A DNA stretch of 64,000 bases from Marinoscillum sp964351625 (lineage in GTDB: Bacteria > Bacteroidota > Bacteroidia > Cytophagales > Cyclobacteriaceae). The DNA lies in NCBI GenBank assembly GCA_964351625.1, contig CAYGOV010000013.1, positions 1 to 64,000 on the forward strand, read 5' to 3'. Below the pieces are notes generated by a model, which saw only the letters and a program-made list of their open reading frames with translations, did not search any database and was not told where the DNA came from. The translations under genes were made by a program, and so were the position numbers. Shown here piece after piece: positions 26,773 through 34,617 of this stretch. Positions within the stretch are counted from its first letter, which is position 1. Each line of letters opens with the position of its first letter.

Positions 26773-27543
26773 GTGACTGACCTCAAATCCTTTTTGGATG
26801 AGAAAGTTGCTCAGTACAATCAGCCAGGCTTTATTGCCCTTGATCCTATCAGCATACCACATCAATATTCCAAGAAGCAAGACATTGAGATAGCTGGCTT
26901 ATTTTCGGCAGTACTAGCATGGGGCCAGCGCAAGACTATTATCAATAAATGTGAAGAGCTTTTAGCTATGATGGACAATGCTCCTCATGATTTTGTTTTG
27001 AATTATCAAGATCAAGATTTGCAACCATTCACCAAATTCAAGCACCGTACATTCAATGCCACTGATACCTTGTACTTCTTGCATTTCCTCAAACATCACT
27101 ATCAAAGCAATGAAAGCCTCGAGACCGCATTCATTAATCAAGTGGATCTTAGTGCGTCAAATGTAGAAGCACACCTCAATGGTTTCTCCAAGAATTTTTT
27201 CTCATTGCCTGATCATCCAGTAAGAACCTACAAACATATTTCTCAACCAAGTAGAAAGTCAGCGTGCAAACGCCTGAATATGTACTTGAGATGGATGGTT
27301 CGTCAGGATGACTGTGGTGTAGATTTTGGGATTTGGAAAAAAATAAGGGCAAACCAACTGGTTTGCCCTTGTGATCTTCATGTGGATCGAGTCGGCCGTG
27401 CGCTTGGTTTGATTACTAGAAAACAAACCGATTGGCTCACTGCCATCGAGTTAACAGAGAGGTTAAAAGAATTTGACCCTTCCGATCCTGTCAAATATGA
27501 CTTTGCCTTGTTCGGATTAGGAGTAGAAGAGAAATTCTACTGA
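26773..27543 (+). CDS. TIGR02757/DUF2400 family protein
   Basis: A 256-residue protein of the DUF2400 (TIGR02757) family, common in Bacteroidota and of unknown function, with a helical fold reminiscent of HhH-type DNA glycosylases. It starts at a GTG one base after the LysM gene stop. Family stretches are DPISIPHQYSKKQDIEIAG, SAVLAWGQRKTII, YLRWMVRQDDCGVDFG and DPVKYDFALFGLG. The usual PLD motif reads PCD here. A perfect 12-base inverted repeat at 27345-27370 lies inside the gene and would end transcription on the other strand. The stop overlaps the convergent pyrE by 7 bases. Confidence 0.9.
   Translation: MTDLKSFLDEKVAQYNQPGFIALDPISIPHQYSKKQDIEIAGLFSAVLAWGQRKTIINKCEELLAMMDNAPHDFVLNYQDQDLQPFTKFKHRTFNATDTLYFLHFLKHHYQSNESLETAFINQVDLSASNVEAHLNGFSKNFFSLPDHPVRTYKHISQPSRKSACKRLNMYLRWMVRQDDCGVDFGIWKKIRANQLVCPCDLHVDRVGRALGLITRKQTDWLTAIELTERLKEFDPSDPVKYDFALFGLGVEEKFY
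27337..27370 (-). terminator. Intrinsic terminator for pyrE, inside the convergent gene
   Basis: On the minus strand the sequence forms a perfect 12-base stem (AAGGGCAAACCA with TGGTTTGCCCTT) and then runs into ATTTTTTT. This is a textbook Rho-independent terminator about 167 bases past the pyrE stop. It lies wholly inside the coding sequence of the DUF2400 gene on the plus strand. On the plus strand there is no T run, so it should act only against leftward transcripts. Confidence 0.8.
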
Positions 27544-28187
27544 TTCCACTGTGCAGGATTGCTGCGCCATGAGCTAAGTGTAGCTTCTAGTTCAGGTTTA
27601 ATAGCACCTTTTTCTATCAAAGTAGCGATCAAAGTCTGGTAATCACTCAAATACCAAAGGTCTATATGGTGTTCCCTGAAGTTTTCCTCAGCTATACCAA
27701 ATCCATATGTAAAGATGGCGACCATGCCCAGCACTTCCATTTTAGCCACACGGATAGCTTCTGCTGCTTGTAAAGAACTACCACCAGTCGACACCAAGTC
27801 TTCAATTACTACCACTTTCTGACCAGGCACTGCTTTGCCTTCTATTTGATTCCCCATGCCATGTTCCTTAGACTTGGATCGGATATAGATGAAAGGAAGT
27901 CCCATGGCCTCTGCGATGAGTATACCCTGAGGTATGCCCGCTGTAGCTACACCAGCGATACATTCTGCCTGAGGATATTTATCTCTGATTGTTTGAATCA
28001 ATCGGTCTTTCACTAGAGTTCTCACCTTTGGGAAGGAGAGACTTAGTCTGTTGTCGCAGTATATGGGTGACTTCCAACCAGACGCCCAAGTGAAAGGATC
28101 TTCTGGTCTGATTTTAAGCGCTTCTACTTCTAGCAAATGCTCTGCTACTTCTTGAGATATTTTAATATCATACTGGTGAATGGCCAT
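27537..28187 (-). CDS. pyrE: Orotate phosphoribosyltransferase
   Basis: Joins orotate to PRPP to make orotidine 5'-phosphate in pyrimidine synthesis. The 216 residues fit the family. Signatures are FTWASGWKSPIYCDNR near the N-terminus, AGVATAGIPQGILIAEA, and the PRPP-binding motif VVVIEDLVSTGGSSLQA near residues 120-136. The ATG at 28187 is the natural start. About 86 bases of non-coding DNA separate it from the divergent NUDIX gene. Its 3' end overlaps the DUF2400 gene by 7 bases, and its terminator lies within that gene. Confidence 0.97.
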   Translation of the reverse strand: MAIHQYDIKISQEVAEHLLEVEALKIRPEDPFTWASGWKSPIYCDNRLSLSFPKVRTLVKDRLIQTIRDKYPQAECIAGVATAGIPQGILIAEAMGLPFIYIRSKSKEHGMGNQIEGKAVPGQKVVVIEDLVSTGGSSLQAAEAIRVAKMEVLGMVAIFTYGFGIAEENFREHHIDLWYLSDYQTLIATLIEKGAIKPELEATLSSWRSNPAQWNQ

Positions 28188-28273
28188 GTGCTTTTTAGTT
28201 TTTTAAATTTTCAACTGGTAGTCATTAGTCCAGCTAATTTTATGTTTTATTTGTAGACAAAGCTAAGCTTCTT

Positions 28274-28963
28274 GTGAAAATATATATCAACGACATTCCT
28301 GTAAGTATCATCAGTCCTGACGAATTAGATACTTCAAAGGAATTTGATCTTGTAATTGATGGTGCTATCAACAAACTCAAGCCAAAAATCCTCATTGATG
28401 ATGTCTTGATTAAAGATGCAGCACCTAAGAAGGTAGATGAGTTGCTGCACATCATGACTGATAATAAGCTCAAAAAAGTGGATTCCATCACTTTTGTTAG
28501 CGCAGATAAGGATTTGGTTATTGCTTACATCAAAGAAAAATTCAAGGTGATCCAAGCCGCTGGGGGTGTGGTAGATAAGGGAGGAAAGATATTATTGATT
28601 TTCCGTAAGGGATTTTGGGATATCCCTAAGGGGAAAAAAGACAAAGGTGAGTCCAAAAGAGAATGTGCTGCTCGAGAAGTAGAGGAGGAAACTGGAGTTA
28701 AGGTTTCTGTTGAAAAAAAAATCAACGCTACATGGCATACCTATACTTCAAATAAGAAGTATGTGCTAAAACGTACGCATTGGTACGTGATGAAATGCTT
28801 AGATGATAGCAATATGGCCCCACAAACGATAGAAGGTATAGATGAAGTAAGATGGATGAATCTTACCGAATTGCGTGCTGCGCTCTACAATTCCTACAGG
28901 TCAATAAGGGTGGTAATTCAGGAGTATCACAAATTACTAAAAACCAATAATCAAAGCTCGTAA
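28274..28963 (+). CDS. NUDIX hydrolase with an N-terminal extension
   Basis: A 229-residue protein with a GTG start. Residues 1-92 form an unrecognised alpha/beta region (KIYINDIPVSIISPDELD onward). A NUDIX domain follows, with the NUDIX box visible as GKKDKGESKRECAAREVEEE and the preceding GFWDIP strand. It should hydrolyse a nucleoside diphosphate linked to another group, substrate unknown. The GTG start is supported because the first residues belong to a regular strand and no ATG lies nearby. The stop overlaps the convergent coaD gene by 13 bases. Confidence 0.92.
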   Translation: MKIYINDIPVSIISPDELDTSKEFDLVIDGAINKLKPKILIDDVLIKDAAPKKVDELLHIMTDNKLKKVDSITFVSADKDLVIAYIKEKFKVIQAAGGVVDKGGKILLIFRKGFWDIPKGKKDKGESKRECAAREVEEETGVKVSVEKKINATWHTYTSNKKYVLKRTHWYVMKCLDDSNMAPQTIEGIDEVRWMNLTELRAALYNSYRSIRVVIQEYHKLLKTNNQSS

Positions 28964-29403
28964 GGCAAGAAAGGAGTAACATCTCCACCGTACCTATGCA
29001 CTTCACGAATGATGCTACTACTGATAGGTGCTAATTCAGGTGAAGTGATTAAAAAGACTGTTTCTAGATCTTTATTGAGGTATTTGTTTATTTGAGAGAT
29101 GCTGTTTTCATACTCGAAATCGGTAGTGTTTCTGAGACCTCTGACTAGAAATTTTGCATTATATTTTTTCGCAAGAACTGCAGTTAATTCATCATACAGA
29201 ATCACCGATACATTCTTGTGGTCTTTGAATGTTTCATTAATTTTCCCCAACATCAAGTCTACGTCGAAGTAGCGATTCTTGGCGGAATTATGCCCCATGG
29301 CTATAATCACCTCATCGAAAAGCGCAAGACTTCTAAGCACTATATCCTCATGTCCTTTTGTAAAAGGGTCGAATGAGCCTGGAAAAAACGCGACTTTAGG
29401 CAT
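28951..29403 (-). CDS. coaD: Phosphopantetheine adenylyltransferase
   Basis: Transfers AMP from ATP to 4'-phosphopantetheine, the penultimate step of coenzyme A synthesis. The 150 residues are slightly short of the usual 155-165 but complete. The N-terminal motif FPGSFDPFTKGHEDIV contains the T-x-G-H ATP-binding signature. LVRGLRNTTDFEYENSISQI and the SSSIIREV motif near the C-terminus are also typical. It overlaps the DUF3822 gene upstream by one base. That pairing is common in Bacteroidota. Confidence 0.97.
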   Translation of the reverse strand: MPKVAFFPGSFDPFTKGHEDIVLRSLALFDEVIIAMGHNSAKNRYFDVDLMLGKINETFKDHKNVSVILYDELTAVLAKKYNAKFLVRGLRNTTDFEYENSISQINKYLNKDLETVFLITSPELAPISSSIIREVHRYGGDVTPFLPYEL

Positions 29404-30293
29404 TAGACGCAGAGTGATATGCTGAATAGATCAAAATATCGGTGGTCTTCCATGGTCTCGAAGGATGGATGGAAACCCATGAAGTTAGGTTTAGATCCGA
29501 AAGTAATATTTCGGATATATTTTTTCAAAAGATCGATGTGAGGTGAATCATTTTTCACATAACCCCAAATAACGACATTGCTTGTTTTTGGTGACATACC
29601 TAGTTCTTTGATCACGAGCATGATGTACTTGAGTATATCTTCTGGTTTCCGCGAAGCGAATTGATTATAATAAAGAAGCTCCTTGTTCTCAGCTACGAGG
29701 AGGTGCATTATTCCTCTATCAATTAAGACAAATAAGGATTTATCTGTAGAATGATCATCGTACTTCAATGCACCTTCAATAAGTGCACTACCTTGATGAA
29801 TGATTTGAAGGGGTTTGTTAGGGAATGCTTCTTTTGCCCAAGCCACTACTTTCTTGTCAGCGGCAAAAACATTTACACCGTCATTGATGATGTGTTTGTA
29901 ATAATAGACCTCTTCTATCTTAGTTTTTATCTCAGTATTTAGAGCTAAATAATCGCTTGAAGCTTCTGCTAAAAAATGACTTTTCGGAACCAACGCGAAT
30001 TTGTGGCTCTTAAAGCTCAACTTCACATTGTCCCAAGATGATAAGGAAAGAATCGGATGCTTTCGGACTATTTCTTTGATGATCTCAAGACGAGTATTGA
30101 TTGTCTTGATGTTTTCTAGTTTATAGTCTTCTAGAACAAGACAAGCGCCAGTTTGTCTATTCACCACTATAAACTGAAAATCCCTAATGCCTATTTGAAG
30201 GCACAGGGAGTAGGAGAGGAGCTTTGACGAATCAAAGCTCTCTGCCTGAATTTTCTTTATCAGTTTATAATTAGATGTGGCGGTTTTAGTCAA
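29403..30293 (-). CDS. DUF3822 family protein
   Basis: A 296-residue protein encoded right before coaD (one-base overlap). The layout and sequence (YSLCLQIGIRDFQFIVVNRQ, SHKFALVPKSHFLAEASSDYL, LFVLIDRGIMHLLVAENKEL, FASRKPEDILKYIMLVIKEL) fit DUF3822, a Bacteroidota family with an actin/ASKHA-like look and unknown function. No signal peptide or membrane helix is present. A 6-base gap separates it from the preceding hypothetical gene, so coaD is probably in the same transcript as both. Confidence 0.85.
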   Translation of the reverse strand: MTKTATSNYKLIKKIQAESFDSSKLLSYSLCLQIGIRDFQFIVVNRQTGACLVLEDYKLENIKTINTRLEIIKEIVRKHPILSLSSWDNVKLSFKSHKFALVPKSHFLAEASSDYLALNTEIKTKIEEVYYYKHIINDGVNVFAADKKVVAWAKEAFPNKPLQIIHQGSALIEGALKYDDHSTDKSLFVLIDRGIMHLLVAENKELLYYNQFASRKPEDILKYIMLVIKELGMSPKTSNVVIWGYVKNDSPHIDLLKKYIRNITFGSKPNFMGFHPSFETMEDHRYFDLFSISLCV

Positions 30294-30298
30294 TTTAT

Positions 30299-30892
30299 TT
30301 ATTCCCAGTTACCCGCTGTAGTGATAGTTGTTCGAGAACCAAAACGCAATGGTTTCTTAGTGTTGTATTCACTTTCCTCATCTCTCAAAGGATTGATAGG
30401 GCTTGGATTTTTTACCTCAATTGCATTTACTTTAACTCCGCTCTTATCAATCTTATCTGCCCAAACATCAAATTTCACAGGAGGATCTACACCGGGAACA
30501 TATACAAGAGTAGCTAAATTGAATTTAGGCCAAACGGATTTTTTAAATACTGAATCTTTCACACTTACAGTTCCTAAAGTGTCTATTTGCACGTAAACAC
30601 TATCAGCGCCATAGTCAAGCTGTATTACAAACTCTGTCTTCTCTGTGAGGAAGAATCTTCCAGAGTCTACAAAAGCCAATAATTTATTCCAATCACTAGT
30701 GTAAATACCATTTACACCTAAGTAGGCCAGTTCCGCTTCACGAATCATCTTCAATTGCTCAATGATTCTTGCTTCCATTCTAGTGATTCGTTGGGATTCC
30801 TCAATACTAGAGTTGATGCTGTAGTATAAGAAGTACGCTAGACACAACGAAACGATTCCGAAGATGATGGTGAAGATTTTTGTTTTACTCAT
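30299..30892 (-). CDS. Conserved single-pass membrane protein, unknown function
   Basis: A 197-residue protein with an N-terminal membrane anchor (IFTIIFGIVSLCLAYFLYYSI), then a short coiled-coil-like stretch (SSIEESQRITRMEARIIEQL) and a soluble beta-rich domain rich in V-x-V and D-S-V-Y-V motifs. The region AELAYLGVNGIYTSDWNKLL recalls the pilin-like N-terminal layout of type II secretion proteins, but no prepilin peptidase site is evident. It is known only as a hypothetical protein upstream of DUF3822/coaD. The domain after the anchor should lie in the periplasm. Confidence 0.7.
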   Translation of the reverse strand: MSKTKIFTIIFGIVSLCLAYFLYYSINSSIEESQRITRMEARIIEQLKMIREAELAYLGVNGIYTSDWNKLLAFVDSGRFFLTEKTEFVIQLDYGADSVYVQIDTLGTVSVKDSVFKKSVWPKFNLATLVYVPGVDPPVKFDVWADKIDKSGVKVNAIEVKNPSPINPLRDEESEYNTKKPLRFGSRTTITTAGNWE

Positions 30893-30946
30893 TATTATGT
30901 TAGGGTTTTTTGCAATAATAAAGATAATTAGAATGTAAGCGAAACC

Positions 30947-31447
30947 CTATTTGCTGGAATTATTTCCAAAGTATAAAATGCTACTTAATTCAGTGAGCTG
31001 ATTTAGACTTTCTATATTCCTTAAAGTACTGTGCAATTGTCTTTTTGGTATTTCTCTGATTTGATCAATATTGATCCATGTGACTTCTTTAATCATCTGA
31101 TTGTCAGTAGGTAATTCTGGGTCTGTACCTGTTTTTATTTCGCCAGAGTGTCTTTGGACTTGGAAAAAGAATTCAACCGCATGAAGTGACTCGCTGATAT
31201 ATTCATTTGTGTAAAGCAACTTAATTGGATCAACGTTTAATCCTGTTTCCTCAAGAAACTCTCGTTTAAGCGTTTGTTCTATGGTTTCTCCAAATTCAAT
31301 ACCTCCGCCAGGTGGGGACCAAAGCAGACCTTCCTCTCCAATACCTACATGCTTGGCGAGGAGGATTTGATTTTGTTCAATCAAAATACCGCATACACGG
31401 ACACGAACCTTGTTTGTGAATATGTCGATATGTGAAGTTTGATCCAT
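30947..31447 (-). CDS. NUDIX hydrolase
   Basis: A 166-residue single-domain NUDIX hydrolase. The NUDIX box is in GGIEFGETIEQTLKREFLEE, preceded by EGLLWSPPG. It has the usual beta-alpha-beta layout and no signal peptide. I start at the ATG at 31447 (MDQTSHIDIF). The frame stays open to 31519, but that start would overlap the divergent DUF1573 gene. The substrate cannot be told. Confidence 0.92.
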   Translation of the reverse strand: MDQTSHIDIFTNKVRVRVCGILIEQNQILLAKHVGIGEEGLLWSPPGGGIEFGETIEQTLKREFLEETGLNVDPIKLLYTNEYISESLHAVEFFFQVQRHSGEIKTGTDPELPTDNQMIKEVTWINIDQIREIPKRQLHSTLRNIESLNQLTELSSILYFGNNSSK

Positions 31448-31503
31448 ATTATTTAACAAAATAGTGAGAGTAACGTTAACTTTACAGTAAAAATTAACAT
31501 CAT

Positions 31504-31929
31504 ATGAGAGTATTAGCAAGTTTATTCGTTTTGTGCATTGGCTTTGGCGTTATCGCTCAAAGCGTGACAGAGGAAACCCCTCAGAATGGGCCTAGAATCA
31601 CCTTCTCAGAATCAACTCACGATTTTGGAGATATTACACAAGGTGACCAAGTGACATATACATTCGCATACGAAAACACTGGAAATGAACCATTAATTCT
31701 ATCAGACGTGAAGACTACATGTGGTTGTACTGCGACAAATTGGAATAGAGAGCCTTTGGCACCTGGTGCAACGGCTGATATCAAAGTGAATTTCAATAGC
31801 CGAGGTAAAATGGGGATGCAAAATAAGGTTGTTACCATTTTGTCTAATGCAGTCAATAGCTCAGAAAGAGTGAAAATCACTACAAATGTTTTGGCTCCAG
31901 CTCCAGCTGTCACAGCTGATCCTAATTAA
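31504..31929 (+). CDS. DUF1573 secreted protein
   Basis: A 141-residue exported protein with a signal peptide (RVLASLFVLCIGFGVIAQ) and one DUF1573 immunoglobulin-like domain. Typical features are THDFGDITQGDQVTYTFAYE, NTGNEPLILSDVKTTCGCTA and a LAPGATADIKVNFNS strand. The family is very common in Bacteroidota, with no firm function. The gene is divergent from the NUDIX gene. It ends tail to tail with DUF423, sharing a TTAA that supplies both stops. Its likely terminator lies 150 bases downstream inside DUF423. Confidence 0.93.
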   Translation: MRVLASLFVLCIGFGVIAQSVTEETPQNGPRITFSESTHDFGDITQGDQVTYTFAYENTGNEPLILSDVKTTCGCTATNWNREPLAPGATADIKVNFNSRGKMGMQNKVVTILSNAVNSSERVKITTNVLAPAPAVTADPN

Positions 31930-32291
31930 TCGGATTTGATAAAATGGATAGTGAGGATTATCCATCCAACAGTGAAGCAAACACCTCCAAGAGGTGTGAT
32001 TGCTCCTAAAGATTTCAATCCTGATAGTGAAAGTGCATAAAGTGATCCGCTGAAAAGTATGATTCCCAAAAGAAATAAGTAGCCTGACCATTTGGTCAGG
32101 CTATTTTTATTTAGAATACCTGTAATTAGAATACCTAAGCTATGAAACATCTGATAGAGCACTCCAGTCTTGAAAACCTCGGTATATCCAGTCTCAGAAA
32201 GAAGCACACTGAGTGCATGACTCCCAAACGCTCCAAAGATTACTGTTAATCCAGCGCTGATGGTGCCAATTGTTAAAAGTTTCTTATCCAT
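31926..32291 (-). CDS. DUF423 family small membrane protein
   Basis: A 121-residue membrane protein of the DUF423 family (E. coli YgdD type) with four hydrophobic helices. Signatures are FGAFGSHALSVLL near the N-terminus, the TGVLYQMFHSLGIL helix, LFSGSLYALSLSG, and the final ITPLGGVCFTVGWIILT. The start is taken at the ATG at 32291. An in-frame start five codons upstream at 32306 is possible. In either case it overlaps the yggS gene. The terminator of the opposing DUF1573 gene lies inside it at 32081-32112. Confidence 0.92.
   Translation of the reverse strand: MDKKLLTIGTISAGLTVIFGAFGSHALSVLLSETGYTEVFKTGVLYQMFHSLGILITGILNKNSLTKWSGYLFLLGIILFSGSLYALSLSGLKSLGAITPLGGVCFTVGWIILTIHFIKSD
32081..32112 (+). 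terminator. Intrinsic terminator for the DUF1573 gene, inside DUF423
   Basis: A perfect 10-base inverted repeat (AGCCTGACCA / TGGTCAGGCT with a TT centre) is followed at once by ATTTTTATTT on the plus strand. The stem can extend by a few weaker pairs. It lies 150 bases past the DUF1573 stop, inside the coding sequence of the convergent DUF423 gene. On the minus strand there is no T run directly after the stem, so it should mainly stop rightward transcripts. Confidence 0.8.
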
Positions 32292-32958
32292 AATTTCGTT
32301 CACCAAAAATACTACTGCCTACTCTTACTAATGTGCTTCCATTTTCAATAGCGATTAAGTAATCGCCGCTCATCCCCATTGACAGTTCTGTTAGGTTTAA
32401 ATTCACATTTCCGAGTGCTTTAATTTCTTCATAAATGAATTTCAAAGAAGCAAATTCACGATTAACCACGGCTTCATCATCCGTGAAAGTAGCCATTCCC
32501 ATTAAACCTATTACTTTGACATGCTTGAGTGAATCAAGTACATTGGCTTCTACCAGTCCAAGTAGATCATCCTTGTCGAAACCAAATTTTGTAGACTCTT
32601 GTGCTATGTGGACTTGCAGCAGACAAGATATTACTCTATTGTTTTTTTCTCCTTCCTTATTGATCTCATTGAGCAATTTCAAACTATCTACAGAATGGAT
32701 CAAATAAACAAAAGGTGCAATGTATTTCACTTTGTTTCGCTGTAAATGACCGATCATGTGCCAATTGATATCCTTTGGAAGAGCTTCATATTTATCACAC
32801 AGCTCCTGAACCTTATTCTCTCCAAATTCTCGTTGACCGCATTCATATGCCGTGATCAATTTATCAACTGGCTGAGTTTTGCTGACCGCAATGAGCTTAG
32901 CTGAGGATGAAGCGAGTTGGTTATTTATTTCTTGGATCTGCTCTTTAATATGATTCAT
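32284..32958 (-). CDS. YggS-family PLP homeostasis protein
   Basis: A 224-residue pyridoxal-phosphate-binding protein of the YggS/PROSC family, with an alanine-racemase-like TIM barrel and a role in PLP balance. The PLP lysine lies in KLIAVSKTQPV (near residue 27), and REFGENKVQEL, WHMIGHLQRNKVKYI and TELSMGMSGDYLIAIENGST are all present. The C-terminus (VRVGSSIFGERNYG) is typical. The stop lies just inside the DUF423 start region, so the two are coupled. It is divergent from the GH3 gene. Confidence 0.96.
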   Translation of the reverse strand: MNHIKEQIQEINNQLASSSAKLIAVSKTQPVDKLITAYECGQREFGENKVQELCDKYEALPKDINWHMIGHLQRNKVKYIAPFVYLIHSVDSLKLLNEINKEGEKNNRVISCLLQVHIAQESTKFGFDKDDLLGLVEANVLDSLKHVKVIGLMGMATFTDDEAVVNREFASLKFIYEEIKALGNVNLNLTELSMGMSGDYLIAIENGSTLVRVGSSIFGERNYG

Positions 32959-33056
32959 GAATGCTGTTTATTTTTCTAGTTCAATTAACTTCGTTGACCG
33001 CCTAAAAGTTGGTTTGTCATTGCTAATGTGACACGAACTTTAACAAATAATTTTGT

Positions 33057-34616
33057 ATGCCAATTGTAGGAACACTATTGAAGAAGGGCATCACTTTGCG
33101 TGAAAGCCTTGAGCAGCAATATACATCTGCAGCCGAACTTCAAAAGGCGGAATTAAGAAAACTCCTTATCCATTCCCAAAATACCCTGATCGGGCGAAAG
33201 TACGGATTCAAGGATATTCTGTCAAAATTCAGGGATAAGGAAATCAATTCCTATTATCAGCACTTTGCAAGTCAGATTCCTGTATTTGACTATGACAAAA
33301 TTCACAATGAGTTTTGGAAACTTTCAGAAGAGGGAATCAAGGATGTGTGTTATCCTGGAAAAATAAAATATTTCGCTTTGAGTAGTGGTACTTCTGGGGC
33401 TTCATCTAAATACATACCTATCACGAAGGATATGCTCAAATCCATCAGAAGGACGAGCGTTCGTCAAATTCTGAGTTTATCCAAATGTAATCTTCCAGAT
33501 AGCTTTTTTACAAAAGGGATATTGATGCTGGGTGGGAGTACAGATCTAAGGAGAAATGGAACCTACTTCGATGGGGATTTGAGTGGTATTACCACAGCAC
33601 AACTTCCATTTTGGTTTCAGCATTTCTACAAACCAGGAAAGAAGATCGCCAAGAACACTGATTGGTCAGCCAAACTGGATGAGATTACTAAAAAGGCTGA
33701 GGATTGGGATATTGGGATAATTGTAGGAGTGCCAGCGTGGCTACAGATCTTATTAGAGAAAATTGTTAATTATTATCATGTAAAGGACATCCATGAGATC
33801 TGGCCAAACTTAGAAATATTTGTCCACGGTGGGGTTGCTTTTGAGCCATATAAGCATGGGTTCGCTAAGCTTTTAGGGAGGCCATTGATTTATCTTGAAA
33901 CCTATTTAGCGAGTGAGGGATTTATTGCTTTTCAATCGGCATCAGATGGTAATAGTCTTAGGCTGGTACTTAATAATGGCATATTCTATGAATTCGTGCC
34001 TTTCAACAATGAAAATTTCACTGAAGAAGGGGAGCTTCGTGATCGTCCAAACACGCTAAGCATAGCAGAAATCAAAGAGAAAACCCCTTATGCTATTTTG
34101 CTAACGACAAACGCTGGAGCTTGGAGATATCTTATAGGAGATATCATACAATTCACCAGTATTACTAACAATGAAATAATCATAACTGGACGTACAAAAC
34201 ACTTCCTGAGCCTTTGTGGAGAGCATTTATCCGTGGATAATATGAATCAAGCGATTAATTCAGTTGGCTTGAGTAGCGGAGTAGATATTCGGGAATTTAC
34301 AGTCATCGGAGAGGTGTTGGAAGCAGGTTTTGGGCATCACTGGTTTATTGGCTCTGATGATAAGATAAATACTGTGGAATTTTCTGAGCAACTTGATGAA
34401 AAGCTGAAAGTGCTAAATGATGATTATGCCGTAGAAAGAAAACATGCGCTGAAGGAAATTACAGTTACAGTCTTACCAACTCATTGTTTTTATGACTGGA
34501 TGCGACAGAAGGGGAAGGAAGGCGGACAAAATAAATTTCCACGAGTTTTGAAAAACGAAAAGTCTAAAGACTGGTTACGTTTTGTGACCAATCAAGTAAA
34601 CCTAAATAACGTTTAA
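33057..34616 (+). CDS. GH3 auxin-responsive promoter family protein (acyl-amido synthetase)
   Basis: A 519-residue member of the GH3 family, ATP-dependent enzymes that in plants join amino acids to carboxylic acids such as indole acetate or jasmonate by way of an acyl-adenylate. The adenylate-forming motifs are visible: ALSSGTSGASSKYIPIT (P-loop-like, near residue 112), LETYLASEGFIAF (Y-x-x-S-E-G type) and WRYLIGDIIQF. Homologues occur in many Bacteroidota without a known substrate. The ATG one base before the LysE exporter suggests that the two are translated together. The N-terminus (PIVGTLLKKG) looks like the family start, so the ATG at 33057 is trusted. Confidence 0.92.
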   Translation: MPIVGTLLKKGITLRESLEQQYTSAAELQKAELRKLLIHSQNTLIGRKYGFKDILSKFRDKEINSYYQHFASQIPVFDYDKIHNEFWKLSEEGIKDVCYPGKIKYFALSSGTSGASSKYIPITKDMLKSIRRTSVRQILSLSKCNLPDSFFTKGILMLGGSTDLRRNGTYFDGDLSGITTAQLPFWFQHFYKPGKKIAKNTDWSAKLDEITKKAEDWDIGIIVGVPAWLQILLEKIVNYYHVKDIHEIWPNLEIFVHGGVAFEPYKHGFAKLLGRPLIYLETYLASEGFIAFQSASDGNSLRLVLNNGIFYEFVPFNNENFTEEGELRDRPNTLSIAEIKEKTPYAILLTTNAGAWRYLIGDIIQFTSITNNEIIITGRTKHFLSLCGEHLSVDNMNQAINSVGLSSGVDIREFTVIGEVLEAGFGHHWFIGSDDKINTVEFSEQLDEKLKVLNDDYAVERKHALKEITVTVLPTHCFYDWMRQKGKEGGQNKFPRVLKNEKSKDWLRFVTNQVNLNNV

Positions 34617-34617
34617 A

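Noticed and set aside
28708..28725. GTTGA, A9, TCAAC hairpin
   Set aside because: It lies inside the NUDIX box region of a coding sequence. The A run forms the loop rather than following the stem, so it is not a terminator.
33048..33055. TAATTTTG in front of the GH3 gene
   Set aside because: It matches the -7 consensus but ends one base before the ATG. Transcription would then start inside the gene, whose N-terminus fits the family. Probably chance in AT-rich DNA.
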